In this document: positions 16,872-24,897 of the stretch, piece after piece
Layout of the letters: every line of letters begins with the position of its first letter
How positions within the stretch are numbered: the first letter of the stretch is position 1
From: Halomicrobium urmianum
GTDB taxonomy: Archaea > Halobacteriota > Halobacteria > Halobacteriales > Haloarculaceae
Direction of reading: 5' to 3'
Assembly (NCBI RefSeq): GCF_020217425.1
Contig: NZ_CP084090.1
Span: 620,001 to 684,000 of the forward strand
DNA: 64,000 nt
The notes under the pieces: model-generated
The model's input: only the letters and a program-made list of their open reading frames with translations
Database searches by the model: none
Told to the model about the DNA's origin: nothing
Made by a program: the position numbers and the translations under genes

Positions 16872-17656
16872 ACCTGCTACTGGCAGCCGCGAGCGGCTGG
16901 GGCAAGTCGTGGATGTGCCAGGCGACGACCGAGGAGAATCTGGACGAGTACGACGCTGTGTGCCTGCTCGACTACAAGGACGAGTACCGGGGACTCGTCA
17001 AGGGCGGCATGGCGAAGCACTGGATCGCCGGGCCGGTCGAGCGCGACCAGTGGACCGGCGACCACTACCGGCAACTGCTGGAGCAGAACGGCAACGTGGT
17101 CCTGGCCCGCCACTCTCACATGAGCGAGGAGGACTGGCGTCAGGTGTGCGCTCAGGCGGTTCAGGCCGGCCGACGCTCGTCTCTAAACATCCTGTGGGTG
17201 ATAGACGAGGCTCACTTTGTTGCGCCCCAGCGCGGCGGCCTGCTCGACCCGATCAAGGGGCTGGCGACGACCGGACGCGGTGAGGGACAGTCCGCCGCCT
17301 GGATCACGCAACGCCTGAGCGAGATCAACGAGACGATCCTGGCGCAGTGCACCGCCCGTCAACTCGGCGGCTTCGAGTCCGATCAGGACCTCTCGAAACT
17401 TGCGGGAGTGGTCGAGTACCCCGAGGAGGTGCACCGCTCCGGGGGTCACAAGGTGGTCAACCTGCCCGACGATCTAGCCGACGACGACGGCCCCATCTCC
17501 GTCCGGAAGTGGAAGGACGACAGCGGGGCCGTGACGGGCTCGGAGTGGATTTACTCGGATGACTCTGGAGCCCGTGAGCGGATCAACTCGGCGGACGTCG
17601 AGATGACGAGCGAGCACGTCGGAGCGCCCGGCAAAGAGATCCACATCCCCTCCTGA
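16868..17656 (+). CDS. Genome-packaging-type ATPase (FtsK/HerA superfamily)
   Basis: The 262-aa product has a Walker A AASGWGKSW at residues 8-16, a Walker B ILWVIDEAHF at ~112-121, and a GRGEGQSAAWITQR segment that would supply the sensor/arginine residues. Size and motifs fit the A32-like/FtsK-HerA packaging ATPases of membrane-containing icosahedral viruses. It would drive DNA into the empty capsid. Followed by a small RHH gene and a terminator, so it ends its transcription unit. Confidence 0.8.
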   Translation: MNLLLAAASGWGKSWMCQATTEENLDEYDAVCLLDYKDEYRGLVKGGMAKHWIAGPVERDQWTGDHYRQLLEQNGNVVLARHSHMSEEDWRQVCAQAVQAGRRSSLNILWVIDEAHFVAPQRGGLLDPIKGLATTGRGEGQSAAWITQRLSEINETILAQCTARQLGGFESDQDLSKLAGVVEYPEEVHRSGGHKVVNLPDDLADDDGPISVRKWKDDSGAVTGSEWIYSDDSGARERINSADVEMTSEHVGAPGKEIHIPS

Positions 17657-17657
17657 C

Positions 17658-17801
17658 ATGACACGCACCGAGATCACCCTGCGCGGCGACGATACGGAGC
17701 GATTCGAGGAGATCCGCCAGCGAATTGCCGCCGAGCGGCCGGGAAGTGAGCCGTGCAACGCCGAGGTGGTCCGCGTGATGATGGACGACACCAGGTATTG
17801 A
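17658..17801 (+). CDS. 47-aa ribbon-helix-helix-like protein
   Basis: The product begins MTRTEITLRGDDTERFEEIR and ends in NAEVVRVMMDDTRY, a beta strand plus two helices as in Arc/MetJ repressors. One base after the ATPase stop and just before the terminator. A likely regulator at the border of two transcription units. Confidence 0.6.
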   Translation: MTRTEITLRGDDTERFEEIRQRIAAERPGSEPCNAEVVRVMMDDTRY

Positions 17802-17806
17802 CGGCA

Positions 17807-17842
17807 GGGTGCGGCGGAGGGCCGCACCCCGAGGCGCTTTTT
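17807..17842 (+). terminator. Stem-loop and T-run terminator
   Basis: A perfect 9-bp stem GGGTGCGGC/GCCGCACCC with a 5-base loop is followed by TTTTT at 17838-17842. It separates the ATPase unit from the structural genes. Confidence 0.7.
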
Positions 17843-17884
17843 CGTCGGTTCTTGAAGGATAGAGGGTCTAAACAGTGGGCTCGC

Positions 17885-18154
17885 ATGGACTTTGGTGATG
17901 CATTCGGCACCCTGGCCGACACGGAGTACACGCTCGACGTCGGGTACGTCGTGGCGGGCTTCCTGGGGCCGGCACTCGTCAAGTACGGAGTCGAAGACAA
18001 GGCCGGTCGGGATCTCCCCGACGAGGTCTACGGCGGAACCGTCGCCTTCGGCGGCGCTCTCTACGGTGGGGACGTCGGCCGGAAGGTCGCCCTCGGCGGT
18101 GGCGTCCACGTGATCGAGCAGCTGCGGACTCGCGTCAGCGAGGGAGGTAACTGA
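17885..18154 (+). CDS. 89-aa virion membrane-like protein before the capsid genes
   Basis: MDFGDAFGTLADTEYTLDVG is followed by moderately hydrophobic, Gly-rich segments (VVAGFLGPALVKYG; GTVAFGGALYGGDVG). In SH1-like viruses a protein of this size (VP12) lies just before the two capsid genes. The match is by place and size only. Start ATG 17885 follows the terminator. Confidence 0.55.
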   Translation: MDFGDAFGTLADTEYTLDVGYVVAGFLGPALVKYGVEDKAGRDLPDEVYGGTVAFGGALYGGDVGRKVALGGGVHVIEQLRTRVSEGGN

Positions 18155-18156
18155 GC

Positions 18157-18687
18157 ATGGGAGAAGACATCTACGCCGCCAACGGCAAGAGTGCGGATAA
18201 CGTCGAGACATTCACGAACGCGCCGGCTTCGCCGGAGCCGACGCCCGTTCTCGGGATCGACCCGACTCGGGGCCAGTTCCTCCGGTTCATCAACTCGGTC
18301 GAGAAGGGAGAGCAGAGCCAGGGCATCCCGTTCTACGCGAAGTTCCGCGACGCCAACGGCGACCCGCTCCCGATCAACTCGAAAATCTACGTGGCGCTGT
18401 CGCTGTCGGGGTCCAACGACAAGCTCACGGTCAGCGAGGAGGTGTCTAACATCTCCGACTGGCAGACGCTGAGCCTCAAGGAGCAGCGCAACCGGGACAA
18501 CATCGACGCGGTGAAGGTGGTCCTCCAGGCTCCCGAGTCGGCCCCGAACGGTGGCGAGGCTATCCCGCATCTCGACGTCCGCGACATCGACCAGGCGTAC
18601 CTGATGATGGACTCGGACGCCGAGATCGACTGGACCAACTCCGAGTTCTACATCGAATCGTCCGCTGTCGAGCAGCACAGCCGGTGA
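18157..18687 (+). CDS. Candidate small major capsid protein (VP7-like)
   Basis: The 176-aa product is predicted to be rich in beta strands (RGQFLRFINSVEKGE; KIYVALSLSGSNDKL; DAVKVVLQAPE; AYLMMDSDAEIDW), without membrane spans. Halopanivirales build their shell from two single-jelly-roll proteins of about 185 and 230 residues made from adjacent genes. This gene and the next fit in size, order and place after the ATPase. Not confirmed by alignment. Confidence 0.6.
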   Translation: MGEDIYAANGKSADNVETFTNAPASPEPTPVLGIDPTRGQFLRFINSVEKGEQSQGIPFYAKFRDANGDPLPINSKIYVALSLSGSNDKLTVSEEVSNISDWQTLSLKEQRNRDNIDAVKVVLQAPESAPNGGEAIPHLDVRDIDQAYLMMDSDAEIDWTNSEFYIESSAVEQHSR

Positions 18688-19430
18688 TACTGATGAATCA
18701 GGACCTACGCAATCGACTGGGGAAGGTGGACCGCCGGCCCGGTCACGTGACGCCGGAGGACATGGGGACCCAGAGCGTCAACACGCAGGGCCAGCGGTCG
18801 CGTATCCTGCGCGACTACATGGACACCCCGCACATGGTCCGCCAGGGCCGACGCAACCCGTTCCGGGTCGCTGTGCCGGCCTACGAGGGCTTCACGACCA
18901 ACGCGACGGCCGACGACACCGAGACGTTCAGCCTCACGCACTCGGTGGTCGACGCGCCGATCACGCAGTCCGTGGTGGTCTGGATCGGCGGGACCTACTA
19001 CGGGACGCCGGACTCGGTGGACTACGCGGCCAACGAGATCACCGTGACGGACTCCGGCACCGGCAACAACCTCCACGTCTACTACATCAGCGACGCTCCG
19101 GCGACGATGGAGGTTCGGAAGGCGGTGCCTGAGTCGTCGTCTGACGCGAGTCAGGGGCTCTGGAAGGACAACCTGGGGCTGGTCCACCCGTCGCCCCAGC
19201 AGGAGCAGCCGGAGTTCTTCGACCTGGGCGACTCGCCCGGCCAGCCGTGGCTCGCGTCGGACATGACGCTCGACGTCTACCTGAACGCGCCGTACACGGT
19301 GCGGTGGTCCGACCCCGACGGCGACGGTGCAACGCCGACGAACGCCCTGCTGAACGTGCCGGTCAAGATCGGGTCCCGCGAGGTGCCCGGTCTGACGGCG
19401 GCCATCAAGCAGGACATGGGCAACGCCTAA
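18684..19430 (+). CDS. Candidate large major capsid protein (VP4-like)
   Basis: About 248 aa from GTG 18684 (GTGA overlap with the previous stop) or 245 aa from ATG 18693. The beta-rich core includes SLTHSVVDAPITQSVVVWIG and NEITVTDSGTGNNLHVYYI, followed by a segment with WSDPDGDGATPTNALLNVPV. It is paired with the 176-aa protein as expected for the second capsid protein. Confidence 0.6.
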   Translation: MILMNQDLRNRLGKVDRRPGHVTPEDMGTQSVNTQGQRSRILRDYMDTPHMVRQGRRNPFRVAVPAYEGFTTNATADDTETFSLTHSVVDAPITQSVVVWIGGTYYGTPDSVDYAANEITVTDSGTGNNLHVYYISDAPATMEVRKAVPESSSDASQGLWKDNLGLVHPSPQQEQPEFFDLGDSPGQPWLASDMTLDVYLNAPYTVRWSDPDGDGATPTNALLNVPVKIGSREVPGLTAAIKQDMGNA

Positions 19431-19443
19431 CGGAGGTTTCAAC

Positions 19444-19719
19444 GTGTCCACTTTTTCGAGTGACTACACGCCCGTCTGGGAGAGCGGCGGCACTGGCGGG
19501 GATTTCGAGCAGTCCGTGAGCTTCGAGACGACGGCCACGGATGCCGACGACCCGGCCAGTGTCGCTGACGACCAGAGCGGGACGACAGAGGGACCGATCA
19601 CGTCGACGCTCGGCGGCGGCGAGTGGTCGACGGACGAGTTGATCCTGGCGGCCACGCTCGCCAACGCGGCCATGCTGGCGGTGTGGCTGTTCCTGGCCTA
19701 TCAGGAGGGATCACTGTGA
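19444..19719 (+). CDS. 91-aa protein with C-terminal membrane span
   Basis: GTG start. A polar Ser/Thr/Asp-rich N-terminal part, then a hydrophobic helix LILAATLANAAMLAVWLFLA (residues ~66-85). It sits after the capsid genes, where haloviruses of this type encode small membrane-associated virion proteins. Confidence 0.6.
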   Translation: MSTFSSDYTPVWESGGTGGDFEQSVSFETTATDADDPASVADDQSGTTEGPITSTLGGGEWSTDELILAATLANAAMLAVWLFLAYQEGSL

Positions 19720-20321
19720 CGCAGACCGCAAAGGGCGGGAATCTGAAGCTCACCGACGTCCGGGCACCCGACCACGTGCAGCCCGGCGAGGCCTTCGACG
19801 TCGAGGCCGACGTGGAGAACTGGGCGCTATTTGTCAACCCCTGGGAGGCCGACAACTGCGAAGCGACCGAGGGGGAAGACGCCGGGTACGAGATCGTCGT
19901 GGAGTTCGACGGCCCCGGTTCGCAGACCCAGGACGTGGGGCCGATGTGCCACCCGATCACCGAGATCGGCGCGAAGAATGAAACCTACACGGCGACGTTC
20001 ACGGCCCCGGATTCGAGCGATTCGGTCACTGTCAGCGCGAACGTCCACCTGCCCGGTTCTGGCGACAACACAGGCGAGGAGACGGCGACCGTCACTGTTG
20101 AGTCGGGAGAGTCGGCAACTCCCGAAGATCCCGACGACGACGGCGGTGGCTGGCCGGGCCTGACGGGCGGCGATGACACCGACGGCGGCGGCCAGGGGCC
20201 GCTCGCGTACTTCCTGCCGGAGTGGGCGGGGCCGGTCGCCGGCCTGATCCTGCTGCTGGCGCTGCTGTGGGTGTCTCGCCCGTATGTCGACCTCGCAAGC
20301 AACCTGGGGGGATCGGCGTGA
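19716..20321 (+). CDS. Beta-sandwich virion protein with C-terminal anchor
   Basis: The 201-aa product (GTG, overlapping the previous stop by GTGA) has an Ig-like region at residues ~8-130 (APDHVQPGEAFDVEADVENW; YTATFTAPDSSDSVTVSANV), like CARDB-type adhesion folds. It then has a Gly/Asp linker and one membrane helix at ~168-188 (WAGPVAGLILLLALLWVS). The anchor suggests a protein fixed in the internal membrane with an outward domain, for example at the vertex. Confidence 0.6.
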   Translation: MTQTAKGGNLKLTDVRAPDHVQPGEAFDVEADVENWALFVNPWEADNCEATEGEDAGYEIVVEFDGPGSQTQDVGPMCHPITEIGAKNETYTATFTAPDSSDSVTVSANVHLPGSGDNTGEETATVTVESGESATPEDPDDDGGGWPGLTGGDDTDGGGQGPLAYFLPEWAGPVAGLILLLALLWVSRPYVDLASNLGGSA

Positions 20322-20512
20322 TCGAGACGCTGATCCAGGGCGCGGCGGCGACGATCACCGGGACGGCCGCCGTCGCGTTCTACCGCGAGGGTCGGCGGCT
20401 TCAGGACCGCGTAGACCGCCACGACCGGACGCTCTACGGCACGGAGTACCGGCCTGGTGTGGTGAACCGAGTGGAGGAGATCGAGGAGGAGGTGAACCCG
20501 ACTGATGCCTGA
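20318..20512 (+). CDS. 64-aa membrane/coiled-coil protein
   Basis: MIETLIQGAAATITGTAAVA gives a short hydrophobic start, then FYREGRRLQDRVDRHDRTLY, then an acidic helix. GTGA overlap with the gene before. It resembles small phage proteins with an N-terminal membrane anchor and a coiled coil. Confidence 0.55.
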   Translation: MIETLIQGAAATITGTAAVAFYREGRRLQDRVDRHDRTLYGTEYRPGVVNRVEEIEEEVNPTDA

Positions 20513-20591
20513 TATACAGACAGAACGCGAGGAGATGGACGAGGACGAGATCGAGCGCGAGCGCCGACGGATCGAGGAGGGAGAGGCGTGA
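20505..20591 (+). CDS. 28-aa highly charged microprotein
   Basis: The ORF codes for MPDIQTEREEMDEDEIERER and then RRIEEGEA, a single charged helix. It starts inside the end of the previous gene and its TGA overlaps the GTG of the next (20588). The overlaps on both sides argue for translation. Confidence 0.45.
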   Translation: MPDIQTEREEMDEDEIERERRRIEEGEA

Positions 20592-20950
20592 CGCTCGTCA
20601 CTCCCGAGCCGCCCGACGGGGCGGCCCCGTACAACGATCCGATCAGCCGACGACTCGACCCCGGAGAGAAGCTCACCGTGACGTTCAGCCCGAAGCAGCG
20701 GGTAACGGAGTTCACGCTGCCGATTCTCGCCATCAGCAAGTATCGCAACAGCAGTTACGAGGTGTGGATGGACGAGGAGCCCGTTTACGGGCCTGCGCCG
20801 ATCCCGCCGACGGACGTCGACGACATGACGCCGACGTTCATCCCGGCGCGGACGTTCCAGAGCCGGATGAAGATTATCGTCCGGAATCTGGACGACTCGA
20901 CCACGCGTCGCTACTCTATCCAGCCGATCGGTTGGGAGGTGACTGAGTAG
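20588..20950 (+). CDS. 120-aa beta-rich structural protein candidate
   Basis: The product has alternating beta-type stretches (GEKLTVTFSPKQRVTEFTL; SRMKIIVRNLDDSTTRRYSI) and no membrane span. Its stop is adjacent to the next ATG. Size and place suggest a spike or vertex component; no domain recognised. Confidence 0.55.
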   Translation: MTLVTPEPPDGAAPYNDPISRRLDPGEKLTVTFSPKQRVTEFTLPILAISKYRNSSYEVWMDEEPVYGPAPIPPTDVDDMTPTFIPARTFQSRMKIIVRNLDDSTTRRYSIQPIGWEVTE

Positions 20951-21346
20951 ATGGGACTCGAAACTCAGACGGACGTCGAGGAGATCCGCAACGTCCAGAA
21001 CCAAGCGGGCGACGTCGACGCGCCGGCCAACGAAACGCAGCAGCGCCGGCAGACGGACGCGCTGGAAAACAACGACGGCCTGACTGCCCTGGAGTACCAG
21101 ACCAGTAGCACCACCGTCGAGCAGCTCCCCTCGCACTCCGTTCCGGAGGGCGTGACGGTCCTCGTCACGTACCTGAGCGGCAACGGATCGGACGTGTGGG
21201 TCGGCAACGCCGACGCACAGCCTATCTGCATGACCGGCACCGGGGACGCGGTGGGCTTCGACGTCACCGATACGTCCGCGATTCACGTCCGGGCCAACAC
21301 GTCCGGCGACGGCGTGGGCATCCTCTTTGAGGGAGGGGGTGCCTGA
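20951..21346 (+). CDS. 131-aa structural protein candidate
   Basis: An N-terminal helix (TDVEEIRNVQNQAGDVDAPA) is followed by a beta-rich part (VPEGVTVLVTYLSGNGSDVW; GVGILFEGGG). The ATG follows the previous stop directly, and the last base is shared with the ATG of the fibre gene. The beta part has the look of small carbohydrate-binding or fibre-base modules; function unproven. Confidence 0.55.
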   Translation: MGLETQTDVEEIRNVQNQAGDVDAPANETQQRRQTDALENNDGLTALEYQTSSTTVEQLPSHSVPEGVTVLVTYLSGNGSDVWVGNADAQPICMTGTGDAVGFDVTDTSAIHVRANTSGDGVGILFEGGGA

Positions 21347-22479
21347 TGGTCCGGTTCTACGGCGGTAGTGGCGGCGGCTGGGACTACGTGCAGGCCGCTG
21401 AACCGACTGATCCGGACGTCGGGGAGTCGTGGTATGTCACCGACGCCGACCCGGACGGCGACGGGACCAGCGAGGGCGAAGCGAAGGTCTACGGGTCCGA
21501 CGGCACCTGGAAGGTGACGGGCTACATCAGCCACGACAACCTCAAGCACGTCGCGCCGGCCGATCACCACGACCCGGTGACTGTCTCGGCCCCGCTGACC
21601 CGCTCCCAGCAGGCGCTAGCGTTCGCGTTCGCTGACGGGCTGACGCTCGACGCGAACGACGATCTCGCCGTCGACCTGGGCAACGGCCTGACGATGGACG
21701 CCAACGGCCAGGTGCAGATCCCGGCCGGAGCGATCGGCCCGACCGAGGCAGCCTTGGGGAACGCCCTGGCGGGTGACGGGAGCGGCAACATCGCCGTCCA
21801 AGAGGGCAACATCGCGCTGTCGAACCTGTCGGGCTACCCGGTCGGCACCGGGGACCTGTCGTTTGACACCGCCACGCAAAACGAACTCGACAACCACGCC
21901 AGCAACAACAGCGCCCACCACTCCCGCTATTCAGACAGCGAGGCACGGACCGCCGTCGACGGCGCAAATGTCTCGATCAGCGGCGACGCGGATACCGTGG
22001 ACGGCCAGCACGCCAGCGACCTCAGAGAGTGGGTGCTGTTAGACTCCGCCACCGATTCAGATTCGGGCTCGCAGATGGACGTCACCCTTTCCGGAGGGGG
22101 GTACGACGAGTATCGGGCCATCGTGGACATAGTTGGACATGGCGGTGGATCTAACCAGTATTGCCGGATGAGGATTAATGGTATAACGAGCAGCGATTAC
22201 CAATATAAATATTACGACGACACAGATGGCCACGGAGAAGTCACGTCAGATTCCTTCTCCTTACACACTTTTTGGGAGGGCTACCCGGCTCACAGTGAAA
22301 CTCGGATTGTCCCGTTCGACAATAATCCAGCACTCGCCCGAGCAACCGGCGTATCAAATGCAAGATATATGATTCAGGGGTATGGGCCACAGGTAACTGA
22401 TGTGAACTCTGTCCGGCTGTACGACCCCAACGACCCGTCAACTGGGCAGGCATTCCTCTACGGGAGAAATAGACAATGA
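21346..22479 (+). CDS. Fibre/spike protein with a low-GC receptor-binding-like C-terminus
   Basis: The 377-aa product starts with a short beta module typical of phage tail-fibre/collar proteins (GESWYVTDADPDGDGTSEGE ... GDGTWKV-like). A repetitive middle follows (LTLDANDDLAVDLGNGLTMD; NHASNNSAHHSRYSDSEART), and then a globular C-terminus from residue ~228. The DNA changes from about the GC level of its neighbours to much more AT-rich sequence from ~22090 to the end. That is a sign of an exchanged host-recognition domain. Confidence 0.65.
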   Translation: MVRFYGGSGGGWDYVQAAEPTDPDVGESWYVTDADPDGDGTSEGEAKVYGSDGTWKVTGYISHDNLKHVAPADHHDPVTVSAPLTRSQQALAFAFADGLTLDANDDLAVDLGNGLTMDANGQVQIPAGAIGPTEAALGNALAGDGSGNIAVQEGNIALSNLSGYPVGTGDLSFDTATQNELDNHASNNSAHHSRYSDSEARTAVDGANVSISGDADTVDGQHASDLREWVLLDSATDSDSGSQMDVTLSGGGYDEYRAIVDIVGHGGGSNQYCRMRINGITSSDYQYKYYDDTDGHGEVTSDSFSLHTFWEGYPAHSETRIVPFDNNPALARATGVSNARYMIQGYGPQVTDVNSVRLYDPNDPSTGQAFLYGRNRQ

Positions 22480-22535
22480 ACAATAACGATCACACCGCCG
22501 AGAACGGCGGCACGGACGGAGGTATCGACGCATGA
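22476..22535 (+). CDS. 19-aa microprotein MNNNDHTAENGGTDGGIDA
   Basis: The start overlaps the fibre stop (ATGA at 22476-22479) and the stop overlaps the next start (ATGA at 22532-22535). The double overlap implies at least ribosome transit by coupling. The product may be only a translational bridge. Confidence 0.45.
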   Translation: MNNNDHTAENGGTDGGIDA

Positions 22536-23332
22536 CGACCGGCGACAGCGACGGGGACGGCCTGGTCGATGATCCCGGTTTCCTCGACGGCCACGATGAC
22601 TACGACGGGGCGGACACGGACTGGGACGACGACAGCGACGACTCGGGCAGCAGCGACTCGGGCAGCACGTCGGACAGCGACGACAGCGACGACTCGACGT
22701 ACACCCCGCCGACGACCGGCGGCAGCGGGGCGTACTACGAGGACGTGACGGCGGACACCTACGACGGTGAGGAGGACCTGGCCGACTCGTCGGACCAGAG
22801 CGACCCCTACGACTACGAGGACGACGAGAGCAACTGGACGGACACCGACGATCTCGATACCAGCGACTCGGACAGCAGCGACTCGGGGAGCGACTACACG
22901 AGCCCGACGCAGACGGCCGGCTCCCCGACGAGCAACGATTCCCTGGACTCGGGGACCAGCGAGGGCGGGACCGACTACGACAGCACGACGGACGGCACCG
23001 AGGAGGCCGACCCGCACGCTCCGGTCGACTACGAGGACGACGGGACGGGCTACCTTGATGATCCCTGGATGGAGGACGCCGAGGACGTCGCGCCGGACCC
23101 CGACGAGGTAAGCGACCGCTGGCAGGAGACGATCACGGACCTCGAAGAAGACCGCGCGGAACTCCGCGAGCAGCTACAGGCACAGCAGCAGGAACTCAAC
23201 GCCCTGCTCGAAGACGTCCGGGTGACGGACACCGAGACGACGATCCTGGGGCTGGCCCCCGAAGCGTGGGCACTGGCGGCCCTGGTGATCGGTAGCGGCT
23301 ACTACGTGCGAACGGAGGGGATGCCGGCGTGA
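22532..23332 (+). CDS. Acidic Asp/Ser-rich protein with coiled coil and C-terminal anchor
   Basis: The 266-aa product begins GDSDGDGLVDDPGFLDG, a DxDxDG calcium-type motif. About 140 residues of Asp/Ser/Thr/Tyr low complexity follow, then a coiled coil (DLEEDRAELREQLQAQQQEL, residues ~205-228) and a hydrophobic helix near the C-terminus (APEAWALAALVIGSGYYV). A fibrous virion protein anchored in the membrane is likely. Confidence 0.6.
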   Translation: MTTGDSDGDGLVDDPGFLDGHDDYDGADTDWDDDSDDSGSSDSGSTSDSDDSDDSTYTPPTTGGSGAYYEDVTADTYDGEEDLADSSDQSDPYDYEDDESNWTDTDDLDTSDSDSSDSGSDYTSPTQTAGSPTSNDSLDSGTSEGGTDYDSTTDGTEEADPHAPVDYEDDGTGYLDDPWMEDAEDVAPDPDEVSDRWQETITDLEEDRAELREQLQAQQQELNALLEDVRVTDTETTILGLAPEAWALAALVIGSGYYVRTEGMPA

Positions 23333-23583
23333 TCGGGCCGGCGCTCCAGGCCGGCATGCCGATCCCCTCGCTGCCCGACGCGCAGGCCGTCGCGTTCGGG
23401 CTGCTGTGGTTCCTGTCCGGCATGGCGGTCCCGACGCGCTACGGGATGGAGCGCATCGAGGGCTTCGGCCGTCTCGTCGCCGCGCAACTGCCCTATCAGG
23501 CTCCACCGGGGACCGACGAGGAGACGGCCATGCAGCAGGCCGTGAGCGGCGACGAGAGCGGCGGAGGTGACGGCGCAGCGTGA
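23329..23583 (+). CDS. 84-aa membrane protein
   Basis: GTG start overlapping the previous stop. One membrane helix (AVAFGLLWFLSGMAVPT, residues ~20-38) and a polar tail ending SGDESGGGDGAA. Part of the structural run; role unknown. Confidence 0.55.
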   Translation: MIGPALQAGMPIPSLPDAQAVAFGLLWFLSGMAVPTRYGMERIEGFGRLVAAQLPYQAPPGTDEETAMQQAVSGDESGGGDGAA

Positions 23584-23993
23584 GCTTCCCGTACCACGCT
23601 GTGCCGGACGGCTCGACGGCGCTCCCGCATCACTACACACTCGCGGTGCTGCTATCACTGGTGCCGATCCTGACGGTCTGGGACTGGTATCCGCGGCGTG
23701 ATCCCTGGCTGGCGCTGCTGGCCGCGCTCGTCGGGCTGTTCTCATTCGTGGCCGTGTGGCCCCGCTATCCGAGCGTCGGTGCTACGCTAGCGCTGGCGGC
23801 CTGTGCGCTGCTGCTGCTCGCTCCTCTACGACCAACGTGGTGGGAGCACTGGCCGCGCGGTCGGCAGACCATCGTGGTCGTGCTGGCCCTGGTCGCCGCC
23901 GACGACGTGCTCCAGCACGCCTTCGGGATCGTGACGCCGATCGACTGGGCCTGGAAGCACGGCGGACGGGCAGCGGTGACGGGCACGCTGTGA
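23580..23993 (+). CDS. 137-aa four-span membrane protein
   Basis: GTG start overlapping the previous stop. Hydrophobic segments at residues ~20-36, 45-62, 65-85 and 96-112, with WWEHWPRGRQTIVVVLALVA in the third loop. Last gene of the structural run; repeat-flanked cargo begins seven bases after its stop. Could be a virion membrane or lysis/egress protein. Confidence 0.55.
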   Translation: MSFPYHAVPDGSTALPHHYTLAVLLSLVPILTVWDWYPRRDPWLALLAALVGLFSFVAVWPRYPSVGATLALAACALLLLAPLRPTWWEHWPRGRQTIVVVLALVAADDVLQHAFGIVTPIDWAWKHGGRAAVTGTL

Positions 23994-24000
23994 CGATCGT

Positions 24001-24015
24001 CAGGGTGTCCGCTTC
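24001..24015 (+). repeat. Cargo-border repeat, copy 1
   Basis: CAGGGTGTCCGCTTC, seven bases after the last structural gene. Identical to 24791-24805. The core TGTCCGCTTC(T) occurs a third time at 25424-25434. Confidence 0.75.
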
Positions 24016-24170
24016 CCAAACCCCCGGAAACTAGCATTCTAATCAGGGACCGATCCAGTGAAACAGTCAGTAGATATACGAACTGATTTCCTAAGTCACA
24101 ATTAATCATGTATTCACCGATTTAGTCGAAGTTATTATCAATATTCAAAATAGATCACTGATGCTGGGAG

Positions 24171-24524
24171 ATGACAGTTGCTGACCTTCCCAAAATCATG
24201 GACAACGCACTCAATTGGGACCCCAAACTTGAGGCGTACTGCGTCAACCTCGACGTGGTTGAGGATGTATCAATAGGTGTGGCTGTCGTTCGGAGCGTTG
24301 CAGCGCTCGAAGATACACCAGCCACCTCACTCGAACCACTTCAAGAGAGCATCGATCCCGATGCGCTCAATGCTCTCTGCCAGACTGGTGAGAATACAAC
24401 TAAGTGTCGAGTTCGTTTCCAGTACCAGGGATACTCCATTACAGTCGTTGAGAACGATGAAATCCGACTTTCTCCCAGCGACGACATAGATGTTTCCAGT
24501 ATCTCCATACAAGAGGACCGCTGA
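24171..24524 (+). CDS. HalOD1 output-domain protein (cargo)
   Basis: The 117-aa product carries the HalOD1 domain: hydrophobic VAVVRSVAALEDTPATSLEP, then IDPDALNALC, then VRFQYQGYSITV. HalOD1 is found alone or at the end of haloarchaeal signalling proteins; its biochemical role is open. The gene is AT-richer than the virion genes and lies inside the 24001-24805 repeat pair, which suggests cargo taken from a host. A host-type HalOD1 gene also lies at 54633. Confidence 0.75.
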   Translation: MTVADLPKIMDNALNWDPKLEAYCVNLDVVEDVSIGVAVVRSVAALEDTPATSLEPLQESIDPDALNALCQTGENTTKCRVRFQYQGYSITVVENDEIRLSPSDDIDVSSISIQEDR

Positions 24525-24592
24525 GATTAGTTTCCCTATTTTGGGTAATTCAGATTCACGGTGGGTTCAGTTTACTTCGGTGGAAGATGCGC

Positions 24593-24790
24593 TTACTTGA
24601 GCCCGAAGGATTCGATCGCCTTAGCGAGCGCGGTGAATTCCTCTGTGCTGGATGGCTTTTGGAGATCGGCATTCGCGTTGAGTTTGTACGAGCGAGCAAG
24701 GTCTTCTGCCTCGTCGGATGACGTGAATACGAGGACAGGTGTCAGACGCAACTCGGATTGTTCGTTCAGCTCAGTGAGTATCTCCCTACA
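24593..24790 (-). pseudogene. C-terminal fragment of a response-regulator receiver domain
   Basis: On the minus strand the reading frame gives REILTELNEQ, LRLTPVLVFTSSDEAEDLA, NADLQKP and a stop. These are beta4, alpha4 and the conserved lysine of beta5 in CheY-like receivers. The phospho-acceptor half is missing. Homology ends at the border repeat (24791), so the truncation and the repeat were probably made by the same event. Confidence 0.6.
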
Positions 24791-24805
24791 GGGTGTCCGC
24801 TTCTC
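24791..24805 (+). repeat. Cargo-border repeat, copy 2
   Basis: CAGGGTGTCCGCTTC, identical to 24001-24015. It continues TCGGGACACAGTCGGAC. The copy at 25424 continues TGCACCAAGAGTCGGAC, so both have the form TGTCCGCTTCT-(8)-AGTCGGAC, an imperfect inverted repeat. Confidence 0.75.
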
Positions 24806-24897
24806 GGGACACAGTCGGACTCAGTCGTATTATTCCATCCTCTAGTGGCTAAAGATAGCATATCCGTTTATATATCGCTACCTACCAAATCCGTTCT

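Noticed and set aside
24561-24845. Plus-strand 94-codon ORF
   Set aside because: It is antisense to the receiver-domain fragment, which has clear family sequence on the minus strand.
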